The notes under the pieces: model-generated
The model's input: only the letters and a program-made list of their open reading frames with translations
What the model was told of the DNA's origin: nothing
Database searches by the model: none
Assembly (NCBI GenBank): GCA_025455505.1
Contig: JALOMK010000097.1
Location: 1-7,864, forward strand
DNA from: Bacteroidales bacterium
GTDB lineage: Bacteria; Bacteroidota; Bacteroidia; Bacteroidales; VadinHA17
Direction of reading: 5' to 3'
Length of the DNA stretch: 7,864 nt
Translations under genes and position numbers: made by a program
Shown here: positions 1 to 5,273 of the stretch, in pieces
Layout of the letters: the number at the start of each line of letters is the position of its first letter
How positions within the stretch are numbered: position 1 is the stretch's first letter

Positions 1-417
1 AGTAAGTGCATTTACGGTAAGAAGCCCAAGCGATGGAGAACAGTCGATGAAAATATAGTCAAAATCATCCCGCACCTTTGCGAGCACATTCTTCAGTATC
101 TTTTCCCTCTCAGGCCTCTCGAGCATCTCTATTTCGGCGCCTACAAGGTCAATGTTCGATGGAAGTACAAGCAGGTTTGCAACGCCGCATCCCAGCATTG
201 CTTCACCCGGCTCCTTGCCGTCGATCAGGCAGTCGTATACAGTACTCCTGATCTGCCGGGTATCAATGCCTATGCCTGAAGTGGCATTGGCCTGGGGATC
301 ACCGTCGACAATCAGAACCTTCTTTTCAAGCGCAGCCAGGCTGGCTGCGAGATTTATTGCAGTTGTCGTCTTGCCTACCCCGCCCTTCTGATTTGCTATA
401 GCTATGATCCGTCCCAT
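1..417 (-). CDS. parA: Chromosome-partitioning ATPase Soj/ParA (N-terminal part)
   Basis: This is the first 139 residues of a ParA-family ATPase; the C-terminal half lies beyond the left edge. ParA dimerises with ATP, binds DNA non-specifically and moves ParB-parS complexes during chromosome segregation. The deviant Walker A motif KGGVGKTT is at residues 11-18, with signature Lys11 and Lys16. The VDGDPQAN motif is at 38-44, and the Walker B strand [11 protein letters not shown] is at 121-131 with Asp125. The protein starts directly at the P-loop strand without an N-terminal helix-turn-helix extension, which is the pattern of chromosomal Soj rather than plasmid type Ia ParA. The ATG at 417 is supported by the family's usual N-terminus. 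It has no Shine-Dalgarno sequence, only an AT-rich leader. A parB gene would be expected downstream, outside the window. The family call is very secure. Confidence 0.96.
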   Translation of the reverse strand, partial: MGRIIAIANQKGGVGKTTTAINLAASLAALEKKVLIVDGDPQANATSGIGIDTRQIRSTVYDCLIDGKEPGEAMLGCGVANLLVLPSNIDLVGAEIEMLERPEREKILKNVLAKVRDDFDYIFIDCSPSLGLLTVNALT

Positions 418-455
418 CGATATTAATAGTATTAATTAACCCTGATTTCGAGTTT

Positions 456-463
456 CAAATTTA
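456..463 (-). promoter_or_regulatory. Candidate Bacteroidota -7 element for parA
   Basis: Read on the minus strand the bases are TAAATTTG, an exact match to the Bacteroidota -7 consensus TAnnTTTG. It lies about 39 bp before the parA start, which would give a leader of roughly 30 nt. No TTTG is visible at the expected -33 spacing, so the match is only half of a promoter. The leader between it and the start contains two TATTAAT copies. Confidence 0.45.
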
Positions 464-508
464 CTCTTTTATGGTCCACCCCTGCCGGAGGCCAAAGATG
501 TAATTGTA

Positions 509-543
509 AACATTTTTTTTACGGTTTTCAACATTTTATTAAC
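509..543. repeat. Pair of 14-bp direct repeats with 21-bp pitch
   Basis: AACATTTTTTTTAC at 509-522 and AACATTTTATTAAC at 530-543 agree at 12 of 14 bases. Their starts are 21 bp apart, about two helical turns, so both would face the same side of the DNA. They sit between parA and the divergent lipid-kinase gene and could be an operator for either. The region is AT-rich, so chance similarity is a real possibility. Confidence 0.25.
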
Positions 544-626
544 ATGCTTTGCCTGCGGGATAAAATGCAATAACTTGATATTATGTTGATTAGATTAATT
601 ATTGTCACTAATGCCATGTGTTGATA

Positions 627-635
627 TTATTCACA
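627..635 (+). promoter_or_regulatory. Single DnaA-box match (TTATTCACA)
   Basis: TTATTCACA fits the DnaA-box consensus TTWTNCACA. Two further nonamers in the same intergenic stretch, at 525-533 and 536-544, differ from the consensus at one position each. The stretch 421-660 is about 71% A+T and abuts parA, a gene often found near the replication origin. Short boxes arise easily in AT-rich DNA, so this is a weak call. Confidence 0.2.
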
Positions 636-659
636 TATTTGTAATTCAAAACTTTCTTT

Positions 660-1616
660 ATGGCAGAACAGTCAGCCCCTGGCCCGAAGTGGCTTGTGAT
701 AGTCAACCCAAATGCGGGTAACAGAAAAGGTGTCAGGGAGTGGAAGATGATATCATCGAGGCTTTCGGAAAAGGGCATACTTTACACTGTGAAGTTCACA
801 ACCGGCAAAGGGGATGCAACTTCATATGCAAGGGAAGCGATAGGGGCAGGATACAGGCACCTGATTACAGTCGGTGGCGACGGGACACTCAATGAGGTAC
901 TGAATGGCATAATGACTAACCGCAACTGCAGCCCGGGAGACGTCACCATGGGATTGATACCGGTTGGCACAGGCAACGACTGGGGAAGGATGCTGGGAAT
1001 CCCCCTCGATCATGAGAAGGCGATTGACATAATTGCTGAAGGAAATGTAATGAAGCATGATGCCGGGCATGTCAGGTATCACAACGGCAGGGACAGTGCG
1101 GAAAGGTATTTTATAAACATTGCCGGGCTGGGATTTGAATCGGTTGTGGTACGCCGGACAAACCACCAGAAGGACAGGGGACGGGGTGGAAAGCTCATTT
1201 ACTTCTACAACCTGTTGATGAGCCTGCTCTCATACAGAAACACTGACGCCGAAATAACAATAGACGGCATTTCAAGGAAGCTAAGGATTTTTTCCCTGAA
1301 TGCCGGCAATGGCAAATATTGCGGAGGAGGAATGCGACAGACCCCTGATGCAATCCCGGATGACGGCCTGCTCGATCTGACAATAATACGCGATGTCAGC
1401 AAGTTTGAAATAATAAAGAGTCTGAAGCTTCTTTATAACGGTGCCATTTACAGCCATCCGGGAATTGAGGGACACAGGTGCACTAGGCTGAGTGTTTCAT
1501 CAGACTCAACACTTTGGGTTGAAGCTGACGGCGAGTCACTCGGCCATACGCCTGCCGAGTTCACTGTAATACCCGGGGCTATAACAGTTATTTACGGCAA
1601 GGGTATCATTCAATGA
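660..1616 (+). CDS. YegS/DagK-type lipid kinase (diacylglycerol kinase catalytic domain)
   Basis: This 318-residue cytosolic or membrane-associated protein of the diacylglycerol/sphingosine kinase family would use ATP to phosphorylate a lipid hydroxyl. The nucleotide-binding motifs are in the expected order: NPNAG at 16-20, GGDGTLNEV at 72-80 and PVGTGND at 101-107. The C-terminal beta-sandwich shows NAGNGKYCGGGM at 214-225, IPDDGLLDL at 232-240 and WVEADGE at 286-292. The length is normal for the family and nothing is missing. The ATG at 660 lies just upstream of the first strand; no Shine-Dalgarno sequence is visible, which is common in Bacteroidota. The gene is divergent from parA, and its stop codon lies inside the 3' end of the opposing cyclotransferase gene. 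The true substrate (diacylglycerol, phosphatidylglycerol, a sphingoid base or another lipid) cannot be told from sequence, so no symbol is given. Confidence 0.92.
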   Translation: MAEQSAPGPKWLVIVNPNAGNRKGVREWKMISSRLSEKGILYTVKFTTGKGDATSYAREAIGAGYRHLITVGGDGTLNEVLNGIMTNRNCSPGDVTMGLIPVGTGNDWGRMLGIPLDHEKAIDIIAEGNVMKHDAGHVRYHNGRDSAERYFINIAGLGFESVVVRRTNHQKDRGRGGKLIYFYNLLMSLLSYRNTDAEITIDGISRKLRIFSLNAGNGKYCGGGMRQTPDAIPDDGLLDLTIIRDVSKFEIIKSLKLLYNGAIYSHPGIEGHRCTRLSVSSDSTLWVEADGESLGHTPAEFTVIPGAITVIYGKGIIQ

Positions 1617-2715
1617 CGCTTATCTCAAAAAGCAGAGGCCACTTTTTGCCTGTAACATAGATCTTTTTCCCTTCAGGGTCCCATGCAATGCCATTCAGGA
1701 CATCAGTGTCGGCATTTCGTTCCCTGTCGGGAAGAAGTCCTTTCAGGTCGACATAGGACAGGACCCTTCCGCTTGAAGGATCTATCCTGGCAATAAGGTC
1801 CTTCATCCAGATGTTCGCCCATATCTCCCCGTTAATATATTCGAGCTCGTTGAGTGAGCTTACAGGTCCTTCGTTATCGTATACTTCAATCCTTGAAATT
1901 ACCGTAAACATTTCAGGTTCATAAAAATAGAGTACATTGCTGCCATCGCCCATCACAATGCTGCCGTTTACTGTAGTCAGGCCCCACCCCTGTGTGGGAT
2001 AGTAGATCTTTTTTAGTACCCTGAATGTAGCCTTGTCATAGACAAAGCCGACCTTGTTCTGCCATGTCACCTGGAAGATCCTGTCGCCCAGCAGTGCAAT
2101 TCCCTCTCCGAAGAGAGATGATTCAAGATTGTGCTGCCTCAGAACTTTCCCTGAAGTGAGTTCTACCTCCCTCAGGCTCGATCCGGTCTCCTGCCCGGTT
2201 CCTTCATACAGCAGTCCCTTGTCAAAAACAAGGCCCTGGGTAAATGCATCGCGGCTGTGAGGATAAGAGTGTACAACCCTGTAACCCTTCCGAGCCGGAA
2301 TGATATCGGAGAGGACTTCGACAAAGCGGGTGACTGACTGAGACCTGCCTTCCTTCCAGGCAGTTGCCTTTACTGACCTCTTGCCTGTCATTGATATGAG
2401 TTCAGGAGCAATAGTATATTTCCAGGGCTCCGACACTACTGTTGCAACCCGTTTTCCGTTGTATGAAAATACTACCGAATCGGGAACACGGCTTTTCATG
2501 ACCGGGGAGACGGCTATTTCTATTTGCTGGCCTGTCCTGTAAAATCCCTTTTCGCCCGGGGAGTTTATCCTTATAAGCTTTATTGTGTCGGCAGGTGATG
2601 ATGTCGATGCAACTTTAGCGACATTCTGGTCTTTACTTCCCGAACAGGAGAATACGCCCAGCAACGCAAAGGCCAGTGCCTGTGAAACAATGCAGCTCAT
2701 TTTACCTGGGCTCAT
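1606..2715 (-). CDS. Lipoprotein glutaminyl-peptide cyclotransferase (beta-propeller type)
   Basis: This is a 369-residue exported protein of the plant/bacterial glutamine cyclotransferase family, which converts N-terminal Gln to pyroglutamate. The start at 2715 gives MSPGK, a hydrophobic stretch and a lipobox-like VFSC with Cys24, so it is probably a lipoprotein. An ATG at 2700 would lose the only n-region lysine. A longer in-frame start at 2805 would bury the signal peptide. Residues about 45-135 resemble an Ig-like beta domain. The propeller follows, with YPHSRDAFTQGL at 151-162, EGTG at 171-174, LFGEGI at 201-206, QGWGL at 242-246, LNELEYINGEIWANIW at 288-303, DVLNGIAW at 338-345 and VTGKKWPLLFEI at 354-365. 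It overlaps the upstream HAD gene by 14 bp, which suggests co-transcription. The family call is secure; the start and lipidation are inferred. Confidence 0.9.
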   Translation of the reverse strand: MSPGKMSCIVSQALAFALLGVFSCSGSKDQNVAKVASTSSPADTIKLIRINSPGEKGFYRTGQQIEIAVSPVMKSRVPDSVVFSYNGKRVATVVSEPWKYTIAPELISMTGKRSVKATAWKEGRSQSVTRFVEVLSDIIPARKGYRVVHSYPHSRDAFTQGLVFDKGLLYEGTGQETGSSLREVELTSGKVLRQHNLESSLFGEGIALLGDRIFQVTWQNKVGFVYDKATFRVLKKIYYPTQGWGLTTVNGSIVMGDGSNVLYFYEPEMFTVISRIEVYDNEGPVSSLNELEYINGEIWANIWMKDLIARIDPSSGRVLSYVDLKGLLPDRERNADTDVLNGIAWDPEGKKIYVTGKKWPLLFEISVIE

Positions 2716-3157
2716 CCTGGTTGCTTTTGGTTCCGAACATTCGGCGGAATATATTCCTGCGGGCAGCGGCAATGCGCTTTTCCGCCTCCATTTCGTGAAG
2801 TTCATAGGGGTTGAGCATCTGCCATATCTCGCTCCAGCCCGGGAAACCTCCTACATTCCTGTCGTCGATAAAGATATCTGCATCAATCTTCCTGCTTACT
2901 GTTTCATCATACACTTCCTCGGGATAGTTCTTGTTGACGGCATAGAATTCGATCCCGTTCTTCCTGCAGTATTCAACTGCCTCGTCAAGCTCCCTCCCGC
3001 TTCGAAAGGTCCAGAGAATAAGCCTGGCGCCCATTTTCTCGAGTTCTTTCAGTGTCCTGAAGGCAAAGAGCTTTTCCTTGCCTATGGCCGGGTATTCGTG
3101 CTCAACAATTGTGCCGTCAAAATCCACTGCTATCTTAATATTTGTAAAATCAACCAT
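2702..3157 (-). CDS. BT0820-like HAD-superfamily hydrolase
   Basis: This is a 151-residue cytosolic protein with a compact HAD fold, resembling the BT0820 family of Bacteroidota phosphatases whose substrate is not settled. Motif I, DFDGT, is at residues 12-16, with the nucleophile Asp12 and the acid/base Asp14. Motif II is the LWTFRSG strand around 48-54. A candidate motif III lysine is Lys90, and motif IV is DADIFIDDRN with Asp98 and Asp99. No large cap domain is present, so the substrate may be a small phosphorylated molecule or a macromolecular end. The C-terminal 35 residues are charged and helical. The ATG at 3157 is preferred over a TTG two codons upstream. The gene heads a two-gene unit with the cyclotransferase. 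No functional link between the two proteins is known to me. Confidence 0.85.
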   Translation of the reverse strand: MVDFTNIKIAVDFDGTIVEHEYPAIGKEKLFAFRTLKELEKMGARLILWTFRSGRELDEAVEYCRKNGIEFYAVNKNYPEEVYDETVSRKIDADIFIDDRNVGGFPGWSEIWQMLNPYELHEMEAEKRIAAARRNIFRRMFGTKSNQDEPR

Positions 3158-3177
3158 CAGCAATCTGATTAATAATG

Positions 3178-3185
3178 CAAATCTA
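3178..3185 (-). promoter_or_regulatory. Candidate Bacteroidota -7 element for the HAD-cyclotransferase pair
   Basis: On the minus strand this reads TAGATTTG, an exact TAnnTTTG match. Its downstream end is about 20 bp before the HAD start at 3157, which implies a short leader. A TTTG at the -33 spacing is not evident. A second exact match, upstream of a second gene in the same window, makes chance less likely. Confidence 0.45.
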
Positions 3186-3206
3186 ATAAAAGAGACAAGA
3201 TTTTCT

Positions 3207-3214
3207 TAATTTTA
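3207..3214 (+). promoter_or_regulatory. Weak -7-like element for pssA
   Basis: TAATTTTA differs from TAnnTTTG only at the last base and lies 28 bp before the pssA start. The spacing is plausible for a short leader, but there is no -33 element, so this is the best candidate in an 85-bp divergent region and no more than that. Confidence 0.2.
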
Positions 3215-3242
3215 CATCCCTCTCTTTGCTTGAAGATTAACA

Positions 3243-3971
3243 ATGGTAAAATACATCCCGAACTTCCTGACGTCCCTGAACCTGGTCTCAGGATTTTTTG
3301 CAATCATCCTGGCAGCCTCGGGCAATACAGCTGAAGCTTCATGGCTGATTATTGCCGCCATGGTGTTCGATTTCTCCGACGGTTTTGCTGCGAGGTCGCT
3401 GAAGGCCTATTCCGATGTAGGCAAGGAACTCGATAGCCTGGCTGACCTTGTAAGTTTCGGAGTGGCCCCTGCCCTAATAATATTTGTTCACATGAAAGGA
3501 GGCCTCTCTGGTCCCGGTGGACTGTTTGCATCTGCCATGGGTGAAGGACCGGCAATGAAAATGATGCTTCTTTCAACTGCTCTCATGCCGGTTTGTGCCG
3601 CACTTAGGCTGGCTGTTTTTAATCTCGACACCACCCAGTCCACTTCTTTCAGGGGCCTGCCCACTCCTGCAAATGCAATTGCAGTGATATCGCTTGTCCT
3701 GGGAGCTGAGTATTCAGGCGGCAGCCTGTCATCTGCCCTTCTCGGGTCGCCCTTGTTCCTGGCTGCTCTTACTGTAATGCTTTCTCTGCTGATGGTAAGC
3801 AGGATACCTCTCCTTTCGCTAAAGATAAAAACTCTTAAGCTCAGGGGAAACGAAGGCAGGTATTTACTTGTGCTGCTTGTAATTATAGTACTTATAGCGG
3901 GAGGTGCCGGTGCGGCTCCCCTTATAATACCCATTTACATTGCATCGTCGCTGGCAGCGCTGCTGTTCTGA
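3243..3971 (+). CDS. pssA: CDP-diacylglycerol--serine O-phosphatidyltransferase
   Basis: This 242-residue integral membrane enzyme of the CDP-alcohol phosphatidyltransferase family condenses CDP-diacylglycerol and serine to phosphatidylserine, the precursor of phosphatidylethanolamine. The family signature D-x2-DG-x2-AR-x8-G-x3-D-x3-D is complete: Asp43, Asp46, Gly47, Ala50, Arg51, Gly60, Asp64 and Asp68. The N-terminus IPNFLTSLNLVSGFFAII and the downstream FRGLPTPANA at 137-146 are typical of the serine-specific (PssA) branch rather than phosphatidylglycerophosphate synthase. Several membrane segments follow, including two near the C-terminus at about 207-240. The length is normal. The ATG at 3243 begins right at the conserved N-terminus. 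The gene stands alone between a divergent HAD-cyclotransferase pair and the convergent cyd operon, 22 bp from the stop of the small CydX-like gene. Confidence 0.93.
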   Translation: MVKYIPNFLTSLNLVSGFFAIILAASGNTAEASWLIIAAMVFDFSDGFAARSLKAYSDVGKELDSLADLVSFGVAPALIIFVHMKGGLSGPGGLFASAMGEGPAMKMMLLSTALMPVCAALRLAVFNLDTTQSTSFRGLPTPANAIAVISLVLGAEYSGGSLSSALLGSPLFLAALTVMLSLLMVSRIPLLSLKIKTLKLRGNEGRYLLVLLVIIVLIAGGAGAAPLIIPIYIASSLAALLF

Positions 3972-3993
3972 GGCAATGCCCGGGTCAGTTCAA

Positions 3994-4110
3994 TCAGTCT
4001 TCCTGTCCCTGTTTCTTTTCCCAGGCTGACAGCGCAAACCTGACGGCAAACCAGCTGAGGGCTATGAATGCGGGCCAGATGAGGTATTGCAGTATTTCGG
4101 CTGTATACAT
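3994..4110 (-). CDS. CydX-like small single-pass membrane protein of the cytochrome bd operon
   Basis: A 38-residue open frame begins 18 bp after the cydB stop on the same strand. Short acidic N-terminus MYTAE; one hydrophobic helix at about residues 6-29 with Trp12, Trp20 and an internal Arg24; then a charged tail WEKKQGQED. Single-pass proteins of about 37 residues encoded just after cydB are the hallmark of CydX, an accessory subunit that stabilises the haems of E. coli cytochrome bd. The gene is easily missed because of its length. Its ATG at 4110 has no Shine-Dalgarno sequence but an A-rich leader, and close spacing suggests translation coupled to cydB. Position, length and topology are seen; the CydX role is inferred, and sequence identity to Proteobacterial CydX is not obvious apart from the similar tail ending. 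Confidence 0.72.
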   Translation of the reverse strand: MYTAEILQYLIWPAFIALSWFAVRFALSAWEKKQGQED

Positions 4111-4128
4111 TTTCAGTAACTATTTTTA

Positions 4129-5259
4129 TTAATAGACATGATCTTCGGAGCTCATCTCGTCCTGTGTGATCTTCTTTGCGGTCAGTGCCTTCCATGCATA
4201 CCAGATGTAAGCCAGTACAAGGGGAATAATAAAAGACACGTACATCATATTCCTGAGGGTGAAGCTGCTTGATGAAGAGTTGTAAATTGTGAGCGAACTC
4301 TGCAGGTCGCTCAGGGAAGGATAAAATGACGTGCCATTGTATCCTGCGACAAGGAAGAGTGCAAGCACGGCAAGAACCGTTCCTGTTCCGGAGAACCAGA
4401 TACCTCCCCTCGCGCGGGCCAGCAATGTGGCACCAATGCCGTAAAGAACCCCGATAACTCCTGCCAGGAATAAAAGCAAAACAAGAGGCATTTCAAGAAA
4501 ATTATGAAGATACTTAAACTCCTCCACGGCAACGATCCCTGTTGAACGGTCAACAGCAAAGCCAGGCGAAACAAGCAGGCTTACAACAAAATAAAGGAAT
4601 GGAACAAGGAAAAGCACAGAATTTACGATAAGTGCTTTCCTTGACTGTGAGATAATATCCTCATCCCCTATCGATTTGATAATGAAGAGGAGCCCGTTCA
4701 CCCTTGCCAGGAAGAGCACTGCCAGCCCGAGAGAGAGGTTCCTGACGCTGAGAACGGCTTCCAGGCCGTACCATGATGTATCCCATCGGACCTGGTTCAT
4801 CCTGTTGAGAGTAAAGTTCGAACCTGTAAAAAATGTTGCCACCGCAATACCGAGCAAAAGCGGCCCCAGCGATCCGTTTATGAAGAGGAAGGCATCAAAA
4901 GTGTTCTGCCCGTAAATATTCCCGGGTTTCGACCTGTACTCATAGGCAACTGCCTGTATTACGAAACAGAAAAGAATTGCTATCCATACCCAGTAGGCCC
5001 CTCCGAAGCTTGTTGCATAGAAAAGAGGGAAAGATGCAAAGAAGGCTCCGCCGAATGTCACAAGGGTAGTGAATGTAAACTCCCATTTTCTTCCCATAGC
5101 ATTGACTATCATTGTTTTTTGAAGAGCCGTGCGCGGCAGTGAGAAAACAAACGACTGTCCGCCCTGGACAAAAAGAAGGAAAACAAGCAGGCCGGCGAGA
5201 AGAGAAACTATAAACCACCAGTAGTGCTGCAGGAAAAGATGTGAAACCATTGTTGTCAT
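4129..5259 (-). CDS. cydB: Cytochrome bd quinol oxidase subunit II
   Basis: This 376-residue inner-membrane subunit pairs with CydA in the bd-type quinol oxidase. Several hydrophobic helices are visible. The family block TFGGAFFASFPLFYATSFGGAYW is at about 68-90. Arg109 in YEYRSK corresponds to the conserved FDYRSK of E. coli. The C-terminal block (SLTIYNSSSSSFTLRNMMYV, about 322-341) matches the usual end of the family. Compared with E. coli CydB, the early TDGFDMG segment reads VQGGQSF (31-37) and the WD pair reads Trp59-Glu60, so two acidic positions differ. From memory this looks like the Bacteroidota branch rather than a defect. The ATG at 5259 is chosen because AAGAGG precedes it at good spacing and overlaps the cydA stop, leaving a 12-bp gap. 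The short polar C-terminal tail is unremarkable. Confidence 0.94.
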   Translation of the reverse strand: MTTMVSHLFLQHYWWFIVSLLAGLLVFLLFVQGGQSFVFSLPRTALQKTMIVNAMGRKWEFTFTTLVTFGGAFFASFPLFYATSFGGAYWVWIAILFCFVIQAVAYEYRSKPGNIYGQNTFDAFLFINGSLGPLLLGIAVATFFTGSNFTLNRMNQVRWDTSWYGLEAVLSVRNLSLGLAVLFLARVNGLLFIIKSIGDEDIISQSRKALIVNSVLFLVPFLYFVVSLLVSPGFAVDRSTGIVAVEEFKYLHNFLEMPLVLLLFLAGVIGVLYGIGATLLARARGGIWFSGTGTVLAVLALFLVAGYNGTSFYPSLSDLQSSLTIYNSSSSSFTLRNMMYVSFIIPLVLAYIWYAWKALTAKKITQDEMSSEDHVY

Positions 5260-5267
5260 ATTTATAT

Positions 5268-5273
5268 CCTCTT
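5268..5273 (-). promoter_or_regulatory. Shine-Dalgarno site of cydB
   Basis: On the minus strand AAGAGG lies 8 bases before the cydB ATG and shares bases with the cydA TAA stop. It is the clearest ribosome-binding site in the window, where most genes lack one, and points to coupled translation of cydA and cydB. Confidence 0.6.

Noticed and set aside
418..659. parS site next to parA
   Set aside because: No sequence close to the 16-bp TGTTNCACGTGAAACA palindrome is present in this stretch.
2713..2805. Longer cyclotransferase start at 2805
   Set aside because: It would add 30 non-conserved residues ahead of a clear lipoprotein signal peptide and overlap most of the C-terminal region of the HAD gene.
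2585..3172. A 195-codon plus-strand open frame
   Set aside because: It is antisense to the well-supported HAD and cyclotransferase genes, has no recognisable family motif and spans the junction of the two genes.
3488..3934. A 148-codon minus-strand open frame inside pssA
   Set aside because: It is antisense to pssA, whose signature residues are intact, and its translation is Arg/Pro/Ser-rich without family motifs.
3972..3993. Possible bidirectional terminator between pssA and the cyd operon
   Set aside because: CTGA/TCAG around GGCAATGCC gives only a few pairs, and no T-run follows on either strand.
3935..4195. An 86-codon minus-strand frame across the cydB end and small gene
   Set aside because: It is out of frame with both cydB and the 38-codon membrane frame, and shows no membrane helix or family motif.
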